DNA of 64,000 nucleotides from NCBI GenBank assembly GCA_947179485.1, contig OX359250.1, positions 15,482,539-15,546,538 of the forward strand, read 5' to 3'. The first letter of the stretch is position 1, and each line of letters begins with the position of its first letter. Position numbers and translations under genes: made by a program. The notes beneath the pieces are model-generated. The model was not told where the DNA came from. It worked only from the letters and a program-made list of their open reading frames with translations, and searched no databases. Below, in pieces: positions 37,597-46,547 of this stretch. The DNA comes from Allacma fusca (lineage: Eukaryota > Arthropoda > Collembola > Symphypleona > Sminthuridae).

Positions 37597-40500
37597 GACA
37601 ATTCCCCCGATTCAGCTCAATGTGAGAATTCAGAAGTCCCAGGCTTCAACAACAATTTAGAAAGCAAAAATAATGTAGAATTAGAATTAGGATCCATTTA
37701 TTCTTCTCTGTGTATTTTGGGAGAACTCAATCAAGAGAATTCCATTATTGCTCACAATAGATTACTATTCCTACCTTTTTATATTAGTTTCTTACAGACC
37801 ACGGCTTTAATCGACAGCGGGGCAGCGGTATCGGTTATTAGCCAGGATTTTTTTAAATCTCTACCTCTGTATTTGCATAACACTGCTAAGCTCCTAGAAC
37901 ACCCCATTAACTTAAAGTTAGCTGTCAAGTCGTCCTCAAATATTGTAATTACTCACGAAATTGGATTACCAGTCAGTATAAATGATTACAGTACCTTTTG
38001 GACGTTTCTGATAGTTCCTAATTCGTCATATGAGGTCATCATAGGATATGATTTCCTGTCTTATACTAAGGCTAACCTATCATTTGCTACTAATAGTTTA
38101 ACTTTCCCTGATGTAATGTCCAAGATCCCAAATTTATCCGCCGGAATCCCTAGTCATGTCGAAACATTACAACTACACTCTGCTCCGCCCCTACCAGCTC
38201 TAATAAATTCTGAGCTGGAAAATCCCAAGAGCCCTTATAATAACGAGACCTTAAAAATTACTCCAATTAATTACGTAAGGACAAAATACCCCACGGAGAT
38301 CCCTCCAGGCACCACCTTAGTAGTCCCGGTGTATTCCCCAAAGGTAACTTCTACTACAGCAGTATTTTACCCGTTCAAACGAGTGCAGTATAGTAATAAT
38401 ATTCTTATCCCAAGATGCATTTTATCGTTTGAATACGGCGCAAGCTACATTACCATCTCTAACCCTTCTACGTGGTATGAATTTCTACCAGCTAAGACTT
38501 TGCTTGGACAGCTAGACCCACATGCAGAGATTTGTGGTGAGTTAGCCTCTGATAACTTGGGAATTCCAATTTCCTGTCTGCAGACCGGTAACATCCCAGA
38601 AAAAGACCAACAAGTTTCACATAATTGCCCCATTGATCCACAAATTAATTCCTTAGAGTTTGCTGATCATTTGTATCAGGAACAAATCCTAAAACTCAAG
38701 CAGCTCCTTTCCTATTATAGACAGGCCTTCGCCTTTAACGATGACGAGTTTGGTTGTACCACGTTGTTAGAGCATGACTTTGAACTAGTTGATGATACTC
38801 CCGTAAAATCCCGACCCTATAGAGTTTCACCATGTGAACGTGCTGAATTTGACAGACAAGTAAAGAAATTAATTAATCAGGGTGTTGTTGAGGAAAGTAA
38901 TTCCCCATGGAGTAGTCCAGCTCTGTTGGTAAAAAAGTCTGATGGTACATATAGGATGTGCGTTGATTTTCGTAAAGTAAATGACAAAACTAAGAAGTCA
39001 GTATTTATTTTAGACAGAAGTGATTCCATCTTCGAAGCTCTATCAGGATTTCATTACATAACCAAATTAGACTTCGTGTCTGCTTTTCATCAGGTAAAAA
39101 ACTCAAAAAGGGTCAAAGAGTATTCTAGTTTTGTCACTCCGAATGGTCAATTCACTTTTAATAGAATGCCCTTTGGACAAACTTCAGCCCCTCAAACTTT
39201 TCAAAGGCTTATGGATAAGTTATTGGGTTCCCTGAAATGGCAAATTGCTGTATGTTTTATTGATGATGTGGCTATTTATTCTAAATCCTTTGATCAACAC
39301 CTCCTGGACTTAGGAAAAGTTTTGGAAAAAGTTATAGATGGAGGACTTACTCTCAAACCAACTAAGTGTGAGTTTGCTATGACAAGAGTAAAATATTTAG
39401 GCCATTTCATCTCTCGTAAGGGAATAGAAGTAAATCCCGAAAAAATTGAAGCAATTGTAAATTTTCCAGTCCCCAAGAGCTTAAAAGCAGCTAAATCCTT
39501 CCATTGCATATGCTCTTACTACCGTCAATTCGTTCTTAACTTCAGTAAAATCTCCGCCCCTATTAGAGCATTATTTAAGAAAAATTCTAAATTCGAGTGG
39601 AGCGAAGAATGTCAGAAGTCCTTTGAAGAACTTAAACGTAAACTAGTGGAAGCCCCTATTTTAACTCATTTTAATGACGACTGTCCTACAATTCTCGCAA
39701 CTGATGCCTGCCAGGAGGGTATTGCAGGAATCCTGAGCCAGATCCAAGATGGTAAGGAAAGAGTGATAGGTTATTATTCAAGATCTTTAAATGAACATGA
39801 ACAAAAGTATCATGTGTCAGAATTAGAAGGATTAGCCGTGGTTGAGTCCGTTAAGCATTTCCGACCGTTTCTTTATGGTAGGTACTTTGAAATTCAAACT
39901 GACCATAATTCTCTCACCTATTTAATGACTTGTAAAAATTTGAAAGGAAGGCTGTCCCGATGGAGTATGACTTTGATGGAATATCAATTTTCCATTAAAT
40001 ACAAACGGGGCATTCTAAACTCTAATGTGGATGCCTTATCCAGAAATCCTGTCAATCCAGCCCCCTGTACTGAAACCGATTTCCCCGAGGTGTCCACAAA
40101 CCTGAATTACCTAAATCTTGTCAATACAGAATATTCAGATCTTTTGGGGGATCTTATTGCTGACCAAAGGAGTGATACTTTCATTGCCCCGATAATTATT
40201 AACAAACTCCGCAGCACGGATTCTCAAGTGGACCGATATCCCGAATTCATACTACAAAATCGATTACTATACCGAGCAGATAAGAATAACGGAGGTAGAC
40301 TCTGGAAACTGTGTATTCCAGAAACTTCTCGGAAAAAGTTAATAAAATTGGTACATAATCACCCGACCGGTGGTCACTTTGGAGTAAGTAAAACTTTACA
40401 CACTATTCAGTCCAGATATTTTTGGCCACATATGAAAAAGGATATTCAAAACTTTGTTGCTTCTTGCACCATTTGTCAAAGATACAATCGCAGGAATGTC

Positions 40501-42576
40501 CCTACGTCTGGTCCAATGATTCCTTTCCCATCCCCGCAAAACCCCTTCGAAACCGTAGCAATAGACTTTGCTGGCCCTTTCCCCCAATCTCCTAATGGTA
40601 ACACGTCTTTCCTGATTTCGGTTGATCACCTCACCAGATATGTGGAAGTCTTCCCTATTTCGGCCCAAAATTCATGCGAAGCCATCAAAGGTATTCTCAG
40701 CACCATAATTTATAGACATGGAATTCCTAATCTTATTATTACCGATCCAGGAAGCCCTTTTACTTCCAATGCATTTCAAAAGTTTTGCGGAGATTTTCGT
40801 ATGAATCACCATATAACCCCTCCTCAAGCTCATCATGTCAATGGTTTGGTTGAACGCCACATCGCTACGGTAAAACGTGTAATTTCTAAATTTCTATCAG
40901 AAAAACATTCGCAGTGGGAAACCTGGTTGTTATCTGCCGTCTTCGCACATAACTCAACTTTACATTCAGTCTCTAAATTTACCCCGTATTATTTGATCTA
41001 TGGTCGAGACCCGGTACTTCCTTGCGATAAAGTTTTCCCAAGCCTAGACTGGCAACTAGATGATAAATTAGGAGATAAAATTCCAAAACGAGTCACCTTT
41101 GCTTGGGACCAGGCTCGATCAAACACAAACTCGTCCCGTAAATTAATTAAAGCCCTTTATGATTCTAAACACCCCTCCGTAGAATACACGCCAGAAGATT
41201 TGGTGTTAGTCGCTGAATTTACTAGGAAGCCCGGTTTTGTTGATAAATTTCTACCAGCATTTAAAGGTCCCTTTAAAGTTATGGAAAGATTAAATCCTGT
41301 CACTTATTTGCTATACGACCTCCGTCCAATTTCCCGATTACAAAAATTTCGCAAGGCTCATGTCCAGCACATGAAACCTTATTACCCCACTATAGACGAC
41401 GAAGACGATTCCATCACGTCCTCTAACCGCATATCATGCCAACCCGCTACCCCCATACCCAAACTGTCGCCTTCACGGAATAACACAACCCCAGATCTAT
41501 CAGAGTCTTTCGCTCGCATTTTCTCTTCCCCTATCAACCCCTCAATTAAAAATACATTCCAAACTCCACGCCGTAGTGTTCGAATACCCAGAAGAATAAT
41601 TAATTCGTTTTATTTCAACAATTTAGAAATGGACACCGAATCCGCCATGCTCATGGAGATCCTGGACTCCTCTTTAGGCACTGACCTTCCCATCCAATTT
41701 TTTTTGACCCAAGAGCAGGAGGAAATGCTTTTGGACTACAGTCCTCCAGTCTCCCCCAAAAACGTGGAAACGTCACCATCGCATTACGAAGCCCCGACCT
41801 ACGTCTCAGAAGACTTGTCACCAGAGGAAATGGAAATTGCAACGATTACCCCGGTCGACACCCCTACGCCTTTGATGGAGACTCCCATGGAGGAGACCTA
41901 CAATTCCACTATAGAGAGAGATTATGGACCTCCTGAACACCCCCCGAACTCACTACCCACTCAGGTGAAGACTCAAGTCCCTGCCATCCTGTCCAATATC
42001 ATCGACCTGCGCCTCGACTCTCCACCAATTATTTCACAGATGGACACCGAAAACTCAAATACCCCTCAAACTACGGCTACCCCAGATAGCACCAATTCTA
42101 TTTCCGAAACGACCTCCAGTCCAGACCTACCCATTTCCAATCCTGAAGAATTAGTTGTCCCGGTTGTTATTGGCCAGGAGCCAAACCCACCACCTAAAAT
42201 AATCCCTCTCATGTCCATTGTGTTCGATCGTCCACCAACTCCTCCAATATCCCGTCGCCGCCCGAAACTAGAGCCCTTGATGTCGCTGGAAGGTGACGAT
42301 TTGGCTAACTTCTCGCAGGACTATCCCCGCTACTTTCCTCGTCAAGGTTCTCTCCGTCAACACCATCACTTCCACCCATACTATCCTCCATCTACAACTC
42401 GTCAAGTCCGACGATCTACTCCGGAGCGTCCAACAATCCGAGTTCCACGTACTCGGAATTTCGTCCGGGACGAACGAAACCCCAGAGGGGGGCATGTGAG
42501 GCTCAATGGATCTCCCCCCGAACCTCGGGCTCACTCTGCGGAGGCGCGAGAAACCACTCACACCTCCTTCCCATGA
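37564..42576 (+). CDS. Pol polyprotein: protease, RT, RNase H, integrase, C-terminal extension
   Basis: About 1670 residues made as a Gag-Pol fusion by -1 frameshifting; numbering here is from 37564. Protease: LIDSG with Asp84 and the flap-side motif IIGYDF at about 159-164. A beta-rich linker of about 200 residues, common in gypsy elements, follows. Reverse transcriptase: about 400-640, Asp503 (TKLDF), PFGQTSAPQTFQ, and FIDD with Asp567 and Asp568. RNase H: Asp714, Glu755, Asp780. Integrase: zinc residues His931, His938, Cys968, Cys971 and the catalytic triad Asp1001, Asp1061, Glu1097 (35 residues between the last two). A GPF motif is at 1235-1237. Residues 1276-1670 are a Pro/Ser/Thr-rich extension without membrane segments or chromodomain. 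The last 26 codons lie in the 3' LTR. No stop or frameshift is seen, so it could be active. Confidence 0.95.
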   Translation, partial: PVSLVFWADQADNSPDSAQCENSEVPGFNNNLESKNNVELELGSIYSSLCILGELNQENSIIAHNRLLFLPFYISFLQTTALIDSGAAVSVISQDFFKSLPLYLHNTAKLLEHPINLKLAVKSSSNIVITHEIGLPVSINDYSTFWTFLIVPNSSYEVIIGYDFLSYTKANLSFATNSLTFPDVMSKIPNLSAGIPSHVETLQLHSAPPLPALINSELENPKSPYNNETLKITPINYVRTKYPTEIPPGTTLVVPVYSPKVTSTTAVFYPFKRVQYSNNILIPRCILSFEYGASYITISNPSTWYEFLPAKTLLGQLDPHAEICGELASDNLGIPISCLQTGNIPEKDQQVSHNCPIDPQINSLEFADHLYQEQILKLKQLLSYYRQAFAFNDDEFGCTTLLEHDFELVDDTPVKSRPYRVSPCERAEFDRQVKKLINQGVVEESNSPWSSPALLVKKSDGTYRMCVDFRKVNDKTKKSVFILDRSDSIFEALSGFHYITKLDFVSAFHQVKNSKRVKEYSSFVTPNGQFTFNRMPFGQTSAPQTFQRLMDKLLGSLKWQIAVCFIDDVAIYSKSFDQHLLDLGKVLEKVIDGGLTLKPTKCEFAMTRVKYLGHFISRKGIEVNPEKIEAIVNFPVPKSLKAAKSFHCICSYYRQFVLNFSKISAPIRALFKKNSKFEWSEECQKSFEELKRKLVEAPILTHFNDDCPTILATDACQEGIAGILSQIQDGKERVIGYYSRSLNEHEQKYHVSELEGLAVVESVKHFRPFLYGRYFEIQTDHNSLTYLMTCKNLKGRLSRWSMTLMEYQFSIKYKRGILNSNVDALSRNPVNPAPCTETDFPEVSTNLNYLNLVNTEYSDLLGDLIADQRSDTFIAPIIINKLRSTDSQVDRYPEFILQNRLLYRADKNNGGRLWKLCIPETSRKKLIKLVHNHPTGGHFGVSKTLHTIQSRYFWPHMKKDIQNFVASCTICQRYNRRNVPTSGPMIPFPSPQNPFETVAIDFAGPFPQSPNGNTSFLISVDHLTRYVEVFPISAQNSCEAIKGILSTIIYRHGIPNLIITDPGSPFTSNAFQKFCGDFRMNHHITPPQAHHVNGLVERHIATVKRVISKFLSEKHSQWETWLLSAVFAHNSTLHSVSKFTPYYLIYGRDPVLPCDKVFPSLDWQLDDKLGDKIPKRVTFAWDQARSNTNSSRKLIKALYDSKHPSVEYTPEDLVLVAEFTRKPGFVDKFLPAFKGPFKVMERLNPVTYLLYDLRPISRLQKFRKAHVQHMKPYYPTIDDEDDSITSSNRISCQPATPIPKLSPSRNNTTPDLSESFARIFSSPINPSIKNTFQTPRRSVRIPRRIINSFYFNNLEMDTESAMLMEILDSSLGTDLPIQFFLTQEQEEMLLDYSPPVSPKNVETSPSHYEAPTYVSEDLSPEEMEIATITPVDTPTPLMETPMEETYNSTIERDYGPPEHPPNSLPTQVKTQVPAILSNIIDLRLDSPPIISQMDTENSNTPQTTATPDSTNSISETTSSPDLPISNPEELVVPVVIGQEPNPPPKIIPLMSIVFDRPPTPPISRRRPKLEPLMSLEGDDLANFSQDYPRYFPRQGSLRQHHHFHPYYPPSTTRQVRRSTPERPTIRVPRTRNFVRDERNPRGGHVRLNGSPPEPRAHSAEARETTHTSFP
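42484..42492 (+). promoter_or_regulatory. Polypurine tract
   Basis: AGAGGGGGG, two bases before the TGTGAG start of the 3' LTR. This is the expected primer position for plus-strand DNA synthesis. It lies within the pol reading frame. Confidence 0.8.
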
Positions 42577-42940
42577 TCCACGTAGGAGAACGACCGTGAG
42601 TGTGCGTTTTTAGGAGGCAACTCATTGGGTTTTTGGAGCTCTATCAGACTACCACGCTGTATTTTGTTGTTGGCTTCTCTGAGGCCGTTGATTCTTTTTT
42701 TTATTATTTTAGAGGTATTCCTCATCATTTTATTACCTACGGGTTTTCCCTTTGGGATTTTAATCTTACTTTTTTTTTATATAAACTTCCTGGAGCAAGT
42801 TCCAGAGCAATTGCCCACTTCCCACTATTTCTCCCGATCTTACTAATTTTCTCAATAAAAAGAGTCAGCATTGACTCGAGGAAAAACCGTCTCCATCCTT
42901 CGCCCGATTCCATTTCTTCCTACGACCATCCTCGCGGAAT
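42495..42940 (+). repeat. 3' LTR
   Basis: 446 bp, identical on reading to 34880-35325 (offset 7615). Its first 82 bases also encode the last 26 codons and the stop of pol. The TATA-like TATATAAA lies at 42778-42785 and AATAAA at 42854-42859. It is followed by AATAT and the continuation of the interrupted satellite monomer. Confidence 0.93.
42854..42859 (+). terminator. Polyadenylation signal in the 3' LTR
   Basis: AATAAA within CTCAATAAAAAGAG, downstream of the TATA box. This is the expected place for the retrotransposon polyadenylation signal. The cleavage site is not determined. Confidence 0.6.
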
Positions 42941-42945
42941 AATAT
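42941..42945. other. Target-site duplication, right copy (AATAT)
   Basis: AATAT directly after the 3' LTR, followed by TGGTCACAGTTG, which continues the satellite monomer broken at 34879. Confidence 0.88.
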
Positions 42946-44757
42946 TGGTCACAGTTGTTTTTTTGGCCTTAGGTTGGTCAACATTTGTCACAATTTTCCT
43001 TTGGCGTTGGATTGGTCAACATTGGTCACAATTATTTTGTTAGACTTAGATTGGTCAACATTTGTCACAATTTTTCTTTGGGTTTAGATTGGTCAACATT
43101 CGTCACAGATTTTCTTTGGCGTTGGATTGAACAACATTTATCACAATTTTTTTGGCCTTAGATTGGTCAACATTTGTTACAATTTTTATTTGGTGTTGGA
43201 TTGGTCAACATTGATGACAATTGTTTTTGACCTTAGATTGGTCAAAATTAGTCACAATTTTTTTGGCCTTAGATTGGTCCACTTTGGTCATAGTTACTTT
43301 TTTGGCGTTCGAGTTGTCAAATTGGACACAATTCTTTCGGCCTTAGATTGGGCAACATTAGGCGCAAATATTATTTTGGTCTTAAATTGATCAACAATTG
43401 TCACAATATTTTTTCGGGCTTAGATTGGTCCACATTGGTCGCAATTATTTTTTGGTCCTTAGATTGGTCAACATTGGTCACAATAATTTATGGGCTTTAG
43501 ATTGATCAAATTTGGTCACAATTAATTTTTTTGACTTAGATTGGTCAACATTTGTCACAATTTTTCTTTGCCCTTAGATTGGTCAATATTGATCACAATT
43601 CTTTTGGCCTTAGATTGGTCAACATTTGTCACAATTTTTCTTTGGCGTTGGATTGGTCAACATTAATTACAATATTTTTTTGGCCTTAGAATGGTCCACT
43701 TTCGTCACAAGTGCTTTTTTGGCGTAAGAGTTGTCAAATTGGACACAATTGTTTCGGCCTTAGATTGGGCAACATTGGTCGCAAATATTTTTTTGGCCTT
43801 AGATTGGTCAATAATTGTCACAATATTTTTTCGGCCTTAGATTGGTTAACATTGGTCACAAATATTTTTTGGCCTTAGGTTGGTATAAGTCACAATTTTT
43901 TGGTTCTTAAATTGGTCAACATTGGTCAGAATTATTTTTTGGCGTTGGATTGGTTAACATTGATCAGAATTTTTTTGCCTTAGATTGGTCAACATAAGTG
44001 TCAATTATTTTTTGGTCCTTAGATTGGTCAACATTGGTCACAATTATAAATTGGTTTTAGATTGGTTACCATTGATCACAATTTTATTGGCCTTCGATTG
44101 GTCAACATTAGTCACATTTTTTTTGGCCTTAGATTGATCAACATTTGTTACAATTTTTCTTTGGTGTTGGATTGGTCAACATTGGTCACAATTTTTTTTG
44201 CCCTTATATTGGTCAACATTTGTCACAATATTTTTTCGGCCTTAGATTGGTCCACATTGGTCACAATGATTTATTGGCTTTAGATTGATCAAATTAAACA
44301 ACAATTAATTTTTTTGACTTAGATTGGTCAACATAAGTCTCAATTATTTTTTGGTCCTTAGATACCCTTAGATTTGTCAACATTGATCACAATTTTTTTG
44401 GCCTTAGATTGGTCAACATTTTTAACAATTTTTCTTTGGCGTTGGATTGGTCAACATTAATTACAATTTTTTGGCCTTAGATTGGTCCACTTTGGTCACA
44501 AGTACTTTTTTGGCGTTAAATTTGTCAAATTGGACACAATATTTTCGGCCTAAGATTGGGCAACATTGGGCGCAAATATTTTTTTGGCCTTAGATTGGTC
44601 AATAATTGTCACAATATTTTTTCGTCCTTAGATTGTTAAACATTGGTCACAAATTATTTTTGGCCCTACATTGGGCAACATTGGTCGCATTTTTTTTTCT
44701 AGCTTAGATTGATCAACATTAGTCTCAGTATTATTTTGGTCTTAGATTGGTCAATAT
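42946..44757. repeat. 1812 bp higher-order unit, copy 2
   Basis: Measured from the target-site position of the element, this unit runs 1812 bp to the equivalent position 44758. The landmark pair 43127 and 44939 gives the same spacing. It reads as nearly identical to the following copy, for example TTAGACTTAG at about 43033 against TTACACTTAG at about 44845. Confidence 0.9.
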
Positions 44758-46256
44758 TGGTCACAGTTGTTTTTTTGGCCTTAGGTTGGTCAACATTTGT
44801 CACAATTTTCCTTTGGCGTTGGATTGGTCAACATTGGTCACAATTATTTTGTTACACTTAGATTGGTCAACATTTGTCACAATTTTTCTTTGGGTTTAGA
44901 TTGGTCAACATTCGTCACAGATTTTCTTTGGCGTTGGATTGAACAACATTTATCACAATTTTTTTGGCCTTAGATTGGTCAACATTTGTTACAATTTTTA
45001 TTTGGTGTTGGATTGGTCAACATTGATGACAATTGTTTTTGACCTTAGATTGGTCAAAATTAGTCACAATTTTTTTGGCCTTAGATTGGTCCACTTTGGT
45101 CATAGTTACTTTTTTGGCGTTCGAGTTGTCAAATTGGACACAATTCTTTCGGCCTTAGATTGGGCAACATTAGGCGCAAATATTATTTTGGTCTTAAATT
45201 GATCAACAATTGTCACAATATTTTTTCGGGCTTAGATTGGTCCACATTGGTCGCAATTATTTTTTGGTCCTTAGATTGGTCAACATTGGTCACAATAATT
45301 TATGGGCTTTAGATTGATCAAATTTGGTCACAATTAATTTTTTTGACTTAGATTGGTCAACATTTGTCACAATTTTTCTTTGCCCTTAGATTGGTCAATA
45401 TTGATCACAATTCTTTTGGCCTTAGATTGGTCAACATTTGTCACAATTTTTCTTTGGCGTTGGATTGGTCAACATTAATTACAATATTTTTTTGGCCTTA
45501 GAATGGTCCACTTTCGTCACAAGTGCTTTTTTGGCGTAAGAGTTGTCAAATTGGACACAATTGTTTCGGCCTTAGATTGGGCAACATTGGTCGCAAATAT
45601 TTTTTTGGCCTTAGATTGGTCAATAATTGTCACAATATTTTTTCGGCCTTAGATTGGTTAACATTGGTCACAAATATTTTTTGGCCTTAGGTTGGTATAA
45701 GTCACAATTTTTTGGTTCTTAAATTGGTCAACATTGGTCAGAATTATTTTTTGGCGTTGGATTGGTTAACATTGATCAGAATTTTTTTGCCTTAGATTGG
45801 TCAACATAAGTGTCAATTATTTTTTGGTCCTTAGATTGGTCAACATTGGTCACAATTATAAATTGGTTTTAGATTGGTTACCATTGATCACAATTTTATT
45901 GGCCTTCGATTGGTCAACATTTTTCACAATTTTTCTTTGGCGCGATTGGTCAACATTAATTACAATTTTTTGGCCTTAAATTGGTCCACTTTGGTCACAA
46001 GTACTTTTTTGGCGTTAGAGTTGTCAAATTGGACACAATATTTTCGGCCTAAGATTGGGCAACATTGGGCGCAAATATTTTTTTGGCCTTAGATTGGTCA
46101 ATAATTGTCACAATATTTTTTCGTCCTTAGATTGGTAAACATTGGTCACAAATTATTTTTGGCCCTACATTGGGCAACATTGGTCGCATTTTTTTTTCTA
46201 GCTTAGATTGATCAACATTAGTCTCAGTATTATTTTGGTCTTAGATTGGTCAATAT
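44758..46256. repeat. 1812 bp higher-order unit, copy 3, shortened to 1499 bp
   Basis: This copy matches the preceding unit but is 313 bp shorter. The loss is near 45908-45950. The sequence jumps from the monomer after TTATTGGCCTTCG to the one with CAACATTTTTCACAATTTTTC, which lies about 310 bp further on in copy 2. A 2 bp shortening (GGCGCGATTGG for GGCGTTGGATTGG) sits at the same place. This fits loss of about eight monomers by unequal exchange. Confidence 0.85.
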
Positions 46257-46547
46257 TGGTCACAGTTGTTTTTTTGGCCTTAGGTTGGTCAACATTTGTC
46301 ACAATTTTCCTTTGGCGTTGGATTGGTCAACATTAGTCACAATTATTTTGTTACACTTAGATTGGTCAACATTTGTCACAATTTTTCTTTGGGTTTAGAT
46401 TGGTCAACATTCGTCACAGATTTTCTTTGGCGTTGGATTGGTCAACATTGATCACAATTTTTTTGGCCTTAGATTGGTCAACATTTGTTACAATTTTTAT
46501 TTGGTGTTGGATTGGTCAACATTGATGACAATTGTTTTTGACCTTAG

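Larger units (their letters stand above)
34880..42940 (+). mobile_element. Ty3/gypsy LTR retrotransposon, apparently complete
   Basis: An 8061 bp element with two 446 bp LTRs, a long leader, gag, a -1 frameshift signal, and pol in the order protease, reverse transcriptase, RNase H, integrase (the Ty3/gypsy order), then a polypurine tract. Both frames are uninterrupted and all catalytic residues are visible. The LTRs read as identical and the element is flanked by AATAT on both sides, so the insertion is recent. No env or chromodomain is seen. Its base composition is far less T-rich than the surrounding satellite. Its assignment to a named gypsy clade is not attempted. Confidence 0.97.

Noticed and set aside
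41389..42000. Chromodomain after the integrase
   Set aside because: No aromatic-cage pattern is visible; the segment is low complexity and Pro/Ser rich.
38445..42561. Minus-strand frames opposite pol (for example 40396-40668 and 42268-42561)
   Set aside because: They are shadows of the long pol frame and resemble no known protein.
41389..42576. env gene in the 3' part of the retrotransposon
   Set aside because: It is continuous with the Pol frame, and has no signal peptide, no transmembrane segment and no cysteine pattern.
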